Assembly (NCBI GenBank): GCA_002717515.1
Contig: PBEC01000021.1
Location: 48,091 to 112,090, forward strand
From: Flavobacteriales bacterium
GTDB lineage: Bacteria; Bacteroidota; Bacteroidia; Flavobacteriales_C; GCA-002722245
Direction of reading: 5' to 3'
Length of the DNA: 64,000 nt
The position numbers and the translations under genes are program-made. Below, in pieces: positions 46,453 to 55,519 of the stretch. Each line of letters opens with the position of its first letter. Position 1 is the stretch's first letter. The notes under the pieces are model-generated. The model saw nothing but the letters and a program-made list of their open reading frames with translations, was not told where the DNA came from and did no database searches.

Positions 46453-47010
46453 ATGAAATTATTTAGAAAACGTAAAAAGCGCACGCGACTTGATAAATTT
46501 GTAAATACTCTCATAATTTTTGTTTTTATTCTTTTAATCCTGCCTCAGTCTTTTGTTTTACCTGTTGAGGGAATGAAAAAAAACGACTATAATCAAAATA
46601 GTTATTGGTATTATCCATGGGGAAAATCCGGGACTCACAAAGGAGTAGATATTTTTGGTAGAAAAGGAACGAATGTCGTTTCATCCGTTCGAGGTTTTAC
46701 TTTCGCAACCGGCAATGGAAAACGCTCAGGAAGATACGTCATAATTTTAGGACCAAAATTACGCTTCCATTATTTCGCGCACTTAAATTCCATAGAAACT
46801 AAAGTCGGGGAATGGAACAGTTTGGGAGAGAAAATCGGTACGTTAGGCAACTCAGGAAACGCAAAGGGAAAACCGGACCACCTTCACTACTCTATTATTT
46901 CATGGCTTCCTCATTTTTGGAATATTGACAATGAACCACAAGGATATCGAAAAATGTTTTACCTAAACCCTATTGACTATTTAAATGATTGCTATAATAT
47001 ACCGAAATAA
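46453..47010 (+). CDS. M23-family (LytM) metallopeptidase, membrane-anchored
   Basis: 185 residues. A basic N-terminus and one hydrophobic helix (FVNTLIIFVFILLILPQSFVL) act as a membrane anchor or uncleaved signal. The M23 zinc site is present: GTHKGVDIFGRKGT (His-x3-Asp), FHYFAHL, and the final HLHYSI. It is a small single-domain peptidase, likely acting on peptidoglycan cross-bridges in the periplasm. It stands alone, 118 bases after the broken GH20 gene. Confidence 0.9.
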   Translation: MKLFRKRKKRTRLDKFVNTLIIFVFILLILPQSFVLPVEGMKKNDYNQNSYWYYPWGKSGTHKGVDIFGRKGTNVVSSVRGFTFATGNGKRSGRYVIILGPKLRFHYFAHLNSIETKVGEWNSLGEKIGTLGNSGNAKGKPDHLHYSIISWLPHFWNIDNEPQGYRKMFYLNPIDYLNDCYNIPK

Positions 47011-47103
47011 TTCACTGTTATTCAATGTGCGAATAATCAGATTATAATTTACCCCAAATAGGATTACCTCGTCTCCTTTTTATATTATATATTTGTAATC
47101 GAA

Positions 47104-47151
47104 TTGAATAAGAAAATACACATACATCATCATTCAGGAATACTTCGGTAA
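47104..47151 (+). CDS. hisL: Histidine-operon leader peptide
   Basis: A 15-codon frame starting at TTG 47104: MNKKIHIHHHSGILR, stop TAA 47149-47151. Four of six consecutive codons (CAC ATA CAT CAT CAT) are or flank His, far more than chance, and it lies directly upstream of an antiterminator/terminator pair and hisG. The TATATTTG element at 47088-47095 would start transcription within a few bases of the TTG, so the message is nearly leaderless. The TTG start is inferred; no ATG is available in frame. Confidence 0.7.
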   Translation: MNKKIHIHHHSGILR

Positions 47152-47216
47152 GCGGGGCAATGATTTTGTATGCATAAAAATAGATCAATGAGCCACGCTT
47201 TAAAGCGTGGCTTTTT
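47152..47216 (+). promoter_or_regulatory. Transcription attenuator of the hisGDCB operon
   Basis: The terminator is a perfect hairpin, AGCCACGCTTT (47191-47201) and AAAGCGTGGCT (47202-47212), followed by a T-run to 47216. Immediately after the leader stop, GCGGGGC (47152-47158) can pair with GCCACGC (47192-47198), the 5' arm of that hairpin, with a single mismatch. A ribosome stalled on the His codons leaves this segment free (antitermination); a ribosome at the stop codon covers it (termination). This is the classical amino-acid attenuation logic. Confidence 0.8.
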
Positions 47217-47238
47217 ACTTTTACAACAACATAAAAAA

Positions 47239-48099
47239 ATGGAAAAGACTTTAAAAATAGCAATTCAAAAAAAAGGAAGATTAAACGAGGAATCCATTCA
47301 ACTCCTCAAACAATGCGGAGTGAAATTTAACAACGGTCGTGACCAACTTAAAGTAACCTCCCATAGTTTTCCTGCAGAGCTCTTATTTTTGAGAAACTCT
47401 GACATTCCAAACTATGTGAAAGACGGAGTTGCAGACATAGCTATTTTAGGAGAAAATACGATAATCGAAAAAGGAGTGAAATTAGATATTATTGAAAAGC
47501 TTGGATTTTCAAAATGTAAACTATCTCTAGCTGTACCAAAAAATATAAATTACTCCGATATTAAATTTTTTGAAGGAAAAAAAATTGCGACATCATACCC
47601 AAATACTCTTCAAAAATATTTAGATAAAAAAGGTGTTAATGCAGAAATTCATGTCATTTCTGGATCTGTTGAAATTGCGCCAAATATTGGTTTAGCAGAT
47701 GGAATATGTGATTTAGTTTCATCTGGGTCAACACTTTTCAAAAACGGGCTGAAAGAATGCGATGAAATTCTTAATTCAGAAGCTTGCTTGGTTGCTACAC
47801 CTGGTTTAACAGGAGAAAAAAAAGAAATTTTAGACAGGCTTATGTTTAGAATAAATGCCGTTCATTCAGCAAAAAAGAACAAATACGTCTTACTTAATGC
47901 ACCAAACGATAAATTAAATGCTATTATTTCATGTCTGCCCGGTATGAAATCTCCAACTGTCTTGCCTTTAGCACAAGAGGGATGGAGTTCGGTTCATTCG
48001 GTTATTAAAGAAGGAGATTTTTGGAATTCAATTGATGAATTAAAAGCTAATGGTGCTCAAGGAATTCTTATAGTTCCAATTGAGAAAATGGTCATTTAA
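47239..48099 (+). CDS. hisG: ATP phosphoribosyltransferase, long form
   Basis: 286 residues from the ATG at 47239; a longer frame would run back through the attenuator. First step of histidine synthesis. Catalytic part: LKIAIQKKGRLNEESIQLL, DGVADIAILGENTI, KKIATSYPNTLQKYL, and the PRPP-binding ISGSVEIAPNIGLADGICDLVSSG (in part). The C-terminal 75 residues are the regulatory ACT-like domain of the long form (SPTVLPLAQEGWSSVHSVI), so feedback inhibition by His is expected and no HisZ is needed. Confidence 0.95.
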   Translation: MEKTLKIAIQKKGRLNEESIQLLKQCGVKFNNGRDQLKVTSHSFPAELLFLRNSDIPNYVKDGVADIAILGENTIIEKGVKLDIIEKLGFSKCKLSLAVPKNINYSDIKFFEGKKIATSYPNTLQKYLDKKGVNAEIHVISGSVEIAPNIGLADGICDLVSSGSTLFKNGLKECDEILNSEACLVATPGLTGEKKEILDRLMFRINAVHSAKKNKYVLLNAPNDKLNAIISCLPGMKSPTVLPLAQEGWSSVHSVIKEGDFWNSIDELKANGAQGILIVPIEKMVI

Positions 48100-48116
48100 G
48101 TAAATGGTAAACAAAT

Positions 48117-49400
48117 ATGAAAACAATAAAATATCCAGATAGAAAAAGTTGGGAAAAACTGCTGAAAAGACCGACACAAAAGAAAGCCAACCTAGAAGCA
48201 TTAGTAAATGATGTTTTCAATGAAATTAAAACAAATGGTGATAAAGCTTTGATCGAGCTCACCAAAAAATTCGATGGTGCAGACTTAATTAATATTCAGG
48301 TCTCAAAACAAGAAATAAAGGAAGCTGAAAGCTCCACTCCATCAGAATTAAAAGATGCCATTGACAATGCCATAAGAAACATCTTCAATTTTCATAAGGC
48401 TCAAGAAGCTGTCGAAGAACGAGTAGAAACTCAGCCTGGTGTTGAATGCTGGAGAAAAGTTACTCCAATAGAAAAAGTTGGACTTTATATTCCTGGGGGA
48501 ACCGCACCTCTTTTCAGTACTGTTTTGATGTTGGCTATTCCAGCAAAAATAGCAGGTTGTAAAGAAATTGTCCTATGTACTCCTCCAGATGAAAATGGCA
48601 ATGTTAACCCAGCGATTCTTTATGCCGCCTCCTCAGTTGGTTGTACTAAAATTTTTAAACTGGGGGGGATTCAAGCAATTGGTGCCATGACATACGGTTC
48701 TGAGTCCGTTCCTTCGGTTTATAAAATATTTGGTCCGGGAAATCAATATGTTACTGCGGCAAAACAGCTTGCAAGTCTCGACGGAATTGCTATTGATATG
48801 CCTGCGGGTCCAAGTGAAGTATTAGCATACGCTGATGAAACTGGAAATGCCGAATTCATTGCTGCTGATTTACTTTCACAGGCAGAGCACGGAGCCGATT
48901 CACAAGTGATTTTTGTGACTTGCGTAGAGCCGTTAATTGAACAAGTAAAATCAGCTGTGATTAAGCAGTTGATTGACTTACCAAGAAAGGAAATCGCAAT
49001 TAAAGCGCTAGACAATTCGGTTCTTATACTTCTAAATAATGAAAAGGAAGCTTTAGACCTCATAAATCAATACGGACCTGAACATTTAATAATCGGAGCA
49101 AAAGATGAAGATTTTTTTTCAGAAGGTATTACAAATGCAGGTTCTGTATTTTTAGGTAATTATACTCCTGAAAGCGCAGGAGATTACGCCTCTGGAACTA
49201 ATCATACACTTCCAACAAATGGATATGCAAAATCCTACAGCGGAGTATCTTTGGATTCTTACACAAAAAAAATCACCTATCAAAAAATCAGTAAAGAAGG
49301 TCTTAAGTCTCTTGGCCCTGTTATCGAAATAATGGCAGAAGCAGAAGAGTTATTTGCCCATAAAAACGCTGTTACACTAAGGCTAAAAGAATTAAACTAA
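48117..49400 (+). CDS. hisD: Histidinol dehydrogenase
   Basis: 427 residues, last two oxidations of the pathway (histidinol to histidine, NAD and Zn). Seen: EKVGLYIPGGTAPLFSTVLM, YGSESVPSVYKIFGPGNQYV, DMPAGPSEVLAYAD, DLLSQAEHGADSQ with the zinc His, YGPEHLII and SAGDYASGTNHTLPTNGYA with the catalytic Glu/His region. Full length. It follows hisG by 17 bases and precedes hisC by 1. Confidence 0.97.
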   Translation: MKTIKYPDRKSWEKLLKRPTQKKANLEALVNDVFNEIKTNGDKALIELTKKFDGADLINIQVSKQEIKEAESSTPSELKDAIDNAIRNIFNFHKAQEAVEERVETQPGVECWRKVTPIEKVGLYIPGGTAPLFSTVLMLAIPAKIAGCKEIVLCTPPDENGNVNPAILYAASSVGCTKIFKLGGIQAIGAMTYGSESVPSVYKIFGPGNQYVTAAKQLASLDGIAIDMPAGPSEVLAYADETGNAEFIAADLLSQAEHGADSQVIFVTCVEPLIEQVKSAVIKQLIDLPRKEIAIKALDNSVLILLNNEKEALDLINQYGPEHLIIGAKDEDFFSEGITNAGSVFLGNYTPESAGDYASGTNHTLPTNGYAKSYSGVSLDSYTKKITYQKISKEGLKSLGPVIEIMAEAEELFAHKNAVTLRLKELN

Positions 49401-49401
49401 A

Positions 49402-50442
49402 ATGATTTTCGATTTAAATAATATTACTCGTCCCTCCGTTAAAAATTTAAAGCCATATTCCTCAGCCAGAGATGAATTCACAGGTAAAGCTGAAGTTTAC
49501 CTTGATGCTAATGAAAACCCCTTCGATACTGGTTTAAATAGATATCCTGACCCGTATCAACAAAAATTAAAGAATAAAATTTCAAAAATTAAAAACATCG
49601 ACGCGAGAAATATTATTCTTGGCAACGGTAGTGATGAAGTAATTGATTTACTTTTTAGAGCATTTTGTGAACCAGGAGAAGACGAGGTGATTATTCACCC
49701 TCCTACTTACGGAATGTATCAAGTTTGTGCAGACGTGAATAATGTTAAAACGAATAAGGTTCCACTAACTTCAGATTTTGAACTTGATGAAACAAAATTG
49801 TTCGAAGCGATAAATAAGAAATCCAAGATTATTTGGTTTTGTTCACCAAATAACCCAACAGGAAATACTCTCGATCCAACAAGTATAAAAAACACGTTAA
49901 ATTCTTTTAATGGAATAGTCGTTATTGATGAAGCTTATATTGATTTTAGCGACTCACAAAGTTGGATTGATTTTCTTGATTTCTATCCTAATTTATTCAT
50001 TATTCAAACACTTAGTAAGGCGTGGGGACTGGCAGGTCTGCGATTGGGCATGGGTTTCGCTTCAGCTGAAATTATATCAGTTTTGAATAAAATAAAACCT
50101 CCATATAATGTCAATAGCCTCACCCAAGAAAAAGCAATTGAGTCACTTGGATATCTCGATGAAAAAAATGAAACTGTTGACGTTATACTCAATGAGAAAA
50201 ATAGCCTCATAAACGATTTAAGTAATATTCCAACTGTTGAAAAAATTTACCCAAGTGACACAAATTTTATTTTGGTTAAAATTAATGACGCAACAAATAT
50301 TTATAATAAACTTGTTGAACAGTCCATCATTGTAAGAAATCGTTCAAATGTGAAACTATGTGAAGAATGTTTAAGGATAACAGTTGGTAAATCAGAGGAG
50401 AATAACAAACTTATTGAAGCTATTAAAGAAATTATAAAATGA
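49402..50442 (+). CDS. hisC: Histidinol-phosphate aminotransferase
   Basis: 346 residues, fold-I PLP enzyme. [19 protein letters not shown] opens the protein, [17 protein letters not shown] binds the phosphate, [11 protein letters not shown] and [10 protein letters not shown] hold the cofactor, and the PLP lysine is in [16 protein letters not shown]-terminal [21 protein letters not shown] is typical. It overlaps hisB by 4 bases. Confidence 0.96.
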   Translation: MIFDLNNITRPSVKNLKPYSSARDEFTGKAEVYLDANENPFDTGLNRYPDPYQQKLKNKISKIKNIDARNIILGNGSDEVIDLLFRAFCEPGEDEVIIHPPTYGMYQVCADVNNVKTNKVPLTSDFELDETKLFEAINKKSKIIWFCSPNNPTGNTLDPTSIKNTLNSFNGIVVIDEAYIDFSDSQSWIDFLDFYPNLFIIQTLSKAWGLAGLRLGMGFASAEIISVLNKIKPPYNVNSLTQEKAIESLGYLDEKNETVDVILNEKNSLINDLSNIPTVEKIYPSDTNFILVKINDATNIYNKLVEQSIIVRNRSNVKLCEECLRITVGKSEENNKLIEAIKEIIK

Positions 50443-51578
50443 AAAAAGCACTTTTTATAGACAGAGACGGAACCCTAGTTATTGAACCGCCTGTTGATTA
50501 TCAGTTAGATTCATTAGAAAAACTGGAGTTTTATCCGGGAGTTTTCAGGTGGTTGGGAGAAATTGTACGAAAACTGGATTTTGAAATTGTAATGGTGAGT
50601 AATCAAGACGGTTTAGGTACTGAATCTTTTCCTGAAGATAATTTCTATCCCCCGCAAAATGCAATGCTGAAAGCTTTTGAAAACGAAGGAATTACTTTTA
50701 ATGATGTTTTAATTGACAAAACCTTTCCTCATGAAAATGCACCAACTCGTAAACCAAATACAGGACTTCTCAAAACAAAATATCTGAATGGTGATTACGA
50801 CCTATCCAGTTCGTATGTAATTGGAGATCGAATAACCGATGTTGAATTGGCCAAAAATATTGGTGCAAAAGCAATTTGGATAAATCATGATAACAAAAAA
50901 GGACTCAAAGAAATCGCCAGTAAAATTGATGAACTGAAAGGTTTTATTGCGATTGAAACTACCGACTGGAAAGATATTTACCTTCACCTTTCCGCTGGCG
51001 AAAGAAAATATTCTGTACAAAGAAACACAAAAGAAACTCAAATAGCCATTGATATAGATTTAGATGGAACAGGAATTGGAAACATCAATACAGGCCTTGG
51101 TTTTTTTGATCACATGCTGGAACAAATCGCAAAACATTCAGGAATTAATTTAAGAATTGAAGTTAATGGAGATTTGGATATTGATGAACATCATACCATC
51201 GAGGATACTGCTTTGGCTCTTGGTGAAGCATTCAACAAGGCACTTGGTAATAAAATAGGTATTGAACGCTATGGATATTCTTTACCGATGGATGATTGTC
51301 TTTGTCAGGTTTCATTAGACTTCGGCGGACGTCCCTGGATAGTTTGGGATGCAGAATTCAAAAGAGAAAAAATTGGAGAAATGCCCACAGAAATGTTTTT
51401 TCATTTTTTCAAATCCTTTTCAGATACAGCTCAAGCCAACCTTAACATAAAAGCTGAAGGGAAAAATGAACATCATAAAATAGAAGGTATATTTAAAGCC
51501 TTGGCAAGAGCAATTAAAATGGCTCTTAAAAGAGACCCCGAACATCTGATTTTACCGTCTACAAAGGGAACTTTATGA
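50439..51578 (+). CDS. hisB: Bifunctional histidinol-phosphatase / imidazoleglycerol-phosphate dehydratase
   Basis: 379 residues. HAD-type phosphatase at the N-terminus ([14 protein letters not shown] with the Asp nucleophile, [24 protein letters not shown]), and the dehydratase from about residue 190 ([63 protein letters not shown]) with the paired His-His-x-x-Glu metal sites. It is the last gene of the cluster; hisH, hisA and hisF do not follow. Confidence 0.97.
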   Translation: MKKALFIDRDGTLVIEPPVDYQLDSLEKLEFYPGVFRWLGEIVRKLDFEIVMVSNQDGLGTESFPEDNFYPPQNAMLKAFENEGITFNDVLIDKTFPHENAPTRKPNTGLLKTKYLNGDYDLSSSYVIGDRITDVELAKNIGAKAIWINHDNKKGLKEIASKIDELKGFIAIETTDWKDIYLHLSAGERKYSVQRNTKETQIAIDIDLDGTGIGNINTGLGFFDHMLEQIAKHSGINLRIEVNGDLDIDEHHTIEDTALALGEAFNKALGNKIGIERYGYSLPMDDCLCQVSLDFGGRPWIVWDAEFKREKIGEMPTEMFFHFFKSFSDTAQANLNIKAEGKNEHHKIEGIFKALARAIKMALKRDPEHLILPSTKGTL

Positions 51579-51605
51579 AAACTATATTACAATAATTTCA
51601 TAAAA

Positions 51606-51628
51606 AAAGGAGGATATAATCCTCCTTT
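51606..51628. terminator. Bidirectional terminator between hisB and the rhodopsin gene
   Basis: AAAGGAGGAT and ATCCTCCTTT pair around an ATA loop, with A-rich sequence before and T-rich after on the plus strand. Both neighbouring genes end here. Confidence 0.85.
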
Positions 51629-51650
51629 CTCATGTTTTAAAACAAGTTTG

Positions 51651-52373
51651 CTATGCAGCTTGTTGATTTGATGACGAATTAACTGCTAAGCTATAAACAA
51701 CTAAACCAAAACCAATTTTGTTTATGGCATCACCGATATTATAAATCACATCCATTTCTAGACCACCGAAAATACCATCGTACCACCCCGGTGTACCAGC
51801 CATATAACCTATTGGATATATCGCCCATCCAATAAGAACAAACTTACAAAGGATATTGTGAGCGTTTAAGACGTGTCCACCTGCCTGAGTGGCAAGAGAC
51901 TTTGCCTCTCCAAAAAAGATTAAATAAACAATGTAAAAGTATGCTGCTCCAGAAACACCACCCCAAATAGCAGCGTTATCTCTGTCAACACCTTCACCCC
52001 AGTAACCCGTTACTAACATAACCACTGAAGCTCCAATTAAAGTCCACATTAACTTTTTCGTTGCACCTGCAACTTTTAAAATTAAGTAAAACTCAACACA
52101 CATTAAAGGAACAGTAAGAATCCAGTCAACATACCTAAAGAATGTTGGCGATTCTCCATTTTCCGCCCAATAATCCCTCATGTAGTAATAGTGAACTGCA
52201 GCGATAAAAGTTATCAATCCAGAAACTAAAATAGAAGTACGCCACTTTTTATCAAATGAATTCATTGAAAAAAAGAAGAAAACGGATGCAGCCATCATGG
52301 CCATACAACCGACAAAAAACGTAAAGCCAACGTAATCGTTGGTGGCTAATTTGCTGATTAATAATGCATTCAT
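51651..52373 (-). CDS. Proteorhodopsin, light-driven proton pump, green-absorbing type
   Basis: 240 residues, seven transmembrane helices. Helix C reads RYVDWILTVPLMCVEFYLIL: Asp83 as proton acceptor, Thr87, and Glu94 as proton donor give the DTE motif of outward proton pumps, not the NDQ motif of sodium pumps or the NTQ motif of chloride pumps. The tuning residue between them is Met91, associated with green absorption. His61 (AAVHYYY) partners the acceptor Asp; the retinal lysine is Lys219 in GDAINKIGFG, with Asp215. No cleavable signal is obvious. It is a single-gene transcript; no retinal-synthesis genes lie in the window. Confidence 0.97.
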   Translation of the reverse strand: MNALLISKLATNDYVGFTFFVGCMAMMAASVFFFFSMNSFDKKWRTSILVSGLITFIAAVHYYYMRDYWAENGESPTFFRYVDWILTVPLMCVEFYLILKVAGATKKLMWTLIGASVVMLVTGYWGEGVDRDNAAIWGGVSGAAYFYIVYLIFFGEAKSLATQAGGHVLNAHNILCKFVLIGWAIYPIGYMAGTPGWYDGIFGGLEMDVIYNIGDAINKIGFGLVVYSLAVNSSSNQQAA

Positions 52374-52723
52374 GATTCTTTTTTTTATTGGTTTATATAC
52401 CCCAATAAAATGAAATTATTTTAATTATGCACGTAAAAGGAGTAATATTTGACTGATCTTATTAGAGATAAAATGTTGAAAAAGGTTCAAAAAGCCTGTA
52501 AACATTAGCTTGTCTTACAGTTTAATTTTGTTTAATTTTTTTTAAAATTAGTTAAACATTTTTTTTACTAAAAGAGAATTTCTATAGAATTTCAGTAAAA
52601 AAGAAAGGTACGAAATGGTTTATTCTCATAAAATCATCAAATTAACTTAATAAGAAACTAAAACCAACCTCCTCGAAATGTTTTCCGAGTCTTATACCAA
52701 AAGAAATCCGAAATATATGTAAG
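52374..52723. other. 350-base intergenic region upstream of the rhodopsin gene
   Basis: Very AT-rich, no open frame of note. It must contain the rhodopsin promoter (minus strand), but I find no full TTG/TAnnTTTG pair. A weak CTCG/CGAG hairpin near 52675-52692 lies behind the GH20 gene and has no T-run. Confidence 0.5.
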
Positions 52724-55399
52724 TTACTTAATTACAATATTACTGGTTAAATCAAGAACAGAAACTCTACTTCGTTTACCATTCGGATAAAAGGCCACTA
52801 CCTTTACCTTCTTTCCTGTAACAGCAACTGGCTGATTATAAACAGAGGATTGTAAAGTTGGCTCAGTTCCATCTGTTGTATAGGTGAACTTAGCTCCTGG
52901 ATAATTGGTATTGACATATAAAACACCTTCTTTAAGTTCTATTCCCGGAGGCGCAACACGATAATTAACACCACCATTCAAGTAAGTCAGCCTCGGTAAT
53001 TCAAAATAACCTATCCTGCTGGCAAATTGATTCCAATCTTTATTCAACATTTCAAAACGGATACTGTCTTCTTCAACCGAAGTCCACTTTGGGTCAGCCG
53101 CCCATGCCCTTTCAACCAATCCCAACATTTTAGGAAAGATATAATATTCGAGCATCTCATTTCCTTTAACTGTTTCCGCCCACAATTGCCCTTGAATTCC
53201 TTGAATGTTCGATTTTCCTTTTTCGGTTAAACGAACATGGTTTTTAAAGTCTTCCTTAACATCTAACCTAACACCGTCTCTATTGGTTAAAGGTTCCGCA
53301 TAAACATTCAAAGGAATGAACTCCCATGCTTTTTTTGTATCAACAAATCCACCCCAATAGTAACCAGGATCGGCTGGATCTTTGTCGTATGCCAAATCAA
53401 AATAATTATTTGAAACATTTGAAAGGACTACCTTGAAACCAGCATTCGCTAACTTATACCCTCTGTCCTCATCTCCCCAGCTCCAAACTGTATTCCATAC
53501 ATAAGGAGCAAATCCTCTTTGATTGAAATCCTCATTTAAATCAACTTTAGTATCGCCTTCCTCGTTGTAACTTTTCATCAAACCAATTTCTTCCCAACCT
53601 GCGGTCACTATGTTTCTGTCCTCTAATATTTTGGAAAATCGATCTACAAAGTAGTAAAACAACTGTTCAGAGTTTTCGTAATCGTCATCCGACTCGAGTA
53701 AAGCATTACATTTCGGGGACTTTTTCCATGCTCCGTGCTCTGGATCTTTCTTTGATGGGTGAGGCACCTCATCACCACCAATATGAACTTGTTTCAACGT
53801 TAGACCAGCCTCCTCGTACATAGAAATCACTTCATCAGTAACTTTTGATAAGAATCGATATGTTGACTCCTGACAAACACAAACAACATTATCGTCGTAT
53901 AGCTGGATTGATCTATACCTGGAAGCATCATTAGGATCATGTAAAAGGTATTCATTGGCTTCAGCCTGTTTTCCTTCTGCAATTAAACTTTTCTGTCGAG
54001 ATTTCATGGATACGATTGCAGCTCTTGCATGACCAGGAAAATCTAATTCTGGAATTACTTCAATGTGTCTTTCTTTAGCGTATTTCAAAATATCAATAAA
54101 ATCTTCCCTTGAATAATAACCTGTACCCCACGACTCATCTTCATTAGGGTGTGGTCCCGAACCGTATGCAGGATTCAACATTTCTGTTTCGTTTTTAGAA
54201 TATCCTCTCCTGGAACCAACTTCAGTTAACTCAGGAAGACCTGGTATTTGAAGTCGCCAACCTTCATCATCGGTAATGTGAAAGTGAAATTTATTCAATT
54301 TATAAAAAGACATTAAATCGATTAAGTTTAATACCGTTTCTTTCGTTGAGAAATTTCTTACAACATCCAAATGCATTCCTCTATATTCAAAACGCGGGGC
54401 GTCTTCAATATCCACAAAAACCAATTCTGCTGATCCCGACTTGGAAGCAAGATCATCAGAAGATATCAAAGCTCTCAAACTTTGAACTCCGTAAAATACT
54501 CCTGCTGGATTTGAAGCCTTAATATTGATTCCTTTTTCACCTATTGATAACGCATAAGATTCAGAAGATAAAGAGTTTTCAAAAACCACTTCCTTGATAA
54601 GCACGATGTCACCATCATTACCTTCAACTACTTTTGACTCAATACCAACATCAGATTTTAGTTTTTTTGACAAAAATTTTGCTTCAGATTCGAATGACTT
54701 CTCGTAAGATATTGTTAAGCCCGTTTTAAGCTCTAATTTTCCGTTTGATTCTTCATATTTTATTGGAGTTGGAATAATTTTAACCAGATTTTTAGGATTT
54801 TCAAAAGATAGTGTTTTATTAAAATCATATCTGGATTGGGGGGTTGGAACGGGTAAAGGATCATTTTTGAAACGGTCAGTTTGTTCTTTTTTAACCAATG
54901 GACTGTAGGAAACATTCGTTAAAACTTCAGGTTTTGATTCAATTCCTTCGGCATTGGTAAAAACAATAAACAAACCGTTCGGTGCATCTACGTCCTTAAT
55001 GGCCCAGGCATCACTCTCAAAAGAGACAATTGTCTCTTCTCCTTTTTCCAACCTTGGAAAAAACGCTGTAGGTTCAAGCCTAAAATAATCACCGTTGACA
55101 TGAGTTATTTTTATGTTTTTAGAAGTACTTTCCGTTATTACCCTTCTTGGTTGATGAAAATAAATTGCCCATCCTGTGCTGTCCAAAGTTTTTGAAGAGT
55201 TATTGGTAATCATAAACTCCGACAAATACGAAGTTTTACCTTTATAACCATTCGACACCAAATTCCAGAAAATGTCAATCTCAGTTCCTATAGGGCGCTC
55301 TATAGTTGTAACAGTTGTCTGTCCCACACAGGATTGAAAGAAGATTGGAATTGATAAACAAATGGAAAGTATAGAGGCTTTTAAATAGGATGATTTCAT
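52724..55399 (-). CDS. Chitobiase-type GH20 beta-N-acetylhexosaminidase, lipoprotein
   Basis: 891 residues. Lipoprotein signal ending PIFFQSC (Cys24). Domains in order: CHB_HEX carbohydrate-binding module (about 40-180; SEFMITNNSSKTLDSTGWAI), GH20b (200-330), the GH20 barrel (335-790) with FHFHITDDEGWRLQIPGLPE, VIPELDFPGHARAA and the catalytic Asp-Glu in HIGGDEVPH, and a C-terminal CHB_HEX_C module (FTYTTDGTEPTLQS). It releases GlcNAc from chitobiose and similar chitin fragments at the cell surface or in the periplasm. It has its own promoter. Confidence 0.94.
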   Translation of the reverse strand: MKSSYLKASILSICLSIPIFFQSCVGQTTVTTIERPIGTEIDIFWNLVSNGYKGKTSYLSEFMITNNSSKTLDSTGWAIYFHQPRRVITESTSKNIKITHVNGDYFRLEPTAFFPRLEKGEETIVSFESDAWAIKDVDAPNGLFIVFTNAEGIESKPEVLTNVSYSPLVKKEQTDRFKNDPLPVPTPQSRYDFNKTLSFENPKNLVKIIPTPIKYEESNGKLELKTGLTISYEKSFESEAKFLSKKLKSDVGIESKVVEGNDGDIVLIKEVVFENSLSSESYALSIGEKGINIKASNPAGVFYGVQSLRALISSDDLASKSGSAELVFVDIEDAPRFEYRGMHLDVVRNFSTKETVLNLIDLMSFYKLNKFHFHITDDEGWRLQIPGLPELTEVGSRRGYSKNETEMLNPAYGSGPHPNEDESWGTGYYSREDFIDILKYAKERHIEVIPELDFPGHARAAIVSMKSRQKSLIAEGKQAEANEYLLHDPNDASRYRSIQLYDDNVVCVCQESTYRFLSKVTDEVISMYEEAGLTLKQVHIGGDEVPHPSKKDPEHGAWKKSPKCNALLESDDDYENSEQLFYYFVDRFSKILEDRNIVTAGWEEIGLMKSYNEEGDTKVDLNEDFNQRGFAPYVWNTVWSWGDEDRGYKLANAGFKVVLSNVSNNYFDLAYDKDPADPGYYWGGFVDTKKAWEFIPLNVYAEPLTNRDGVRLDVKEDFKNHVRLTEKGKSNIQGIQGQLWAETVKGNEMLEYYIFPKMLGLVERAWAADPKWTSVEEDSIRFEMLNKDWNQFASRIGYFELPRLTYLNGGVNYRVAPPGIELKEGVLYVNTNYPGAKFTYTTDGTEPTLQSSVYNQPVAVTGKKVKVVAFYPNGKRSRVSVLDLTSNIVIK

Positions 55400-55416
55400 T
55401 ACTGATTATTTTGTGA

Positions 55417-55445
55417 CAAAAGTAACAATATTAAAGGGGAAACAA
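55417..55445 (-). promoter_or_regulatory. Promoter of the chitobiase gene
   Basis: On the minus strand TTG (55445-55443, within TTTTG), 18 bases, then TACTTTTG (55424-55417). It matches the Bacteroidota consensus fully and places the start of transcription about 10-12 bases before the ATG. Confidence 0.72.
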
Positions 55446-55519
55446 AATTTTTTTACCACCACAGCATTATTAAATTTTAGTTGTAATAAACTTATATTTG
55501 GAACTTCAAACATTGTGCC

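Noticed and set aside
47042-47263. Minus-strand open frame across the his leader
   Set aside because: It runs through the attenuator and the first codons of hisG on the opposite strand; the plus-strand regulatory reading explains the region far better.
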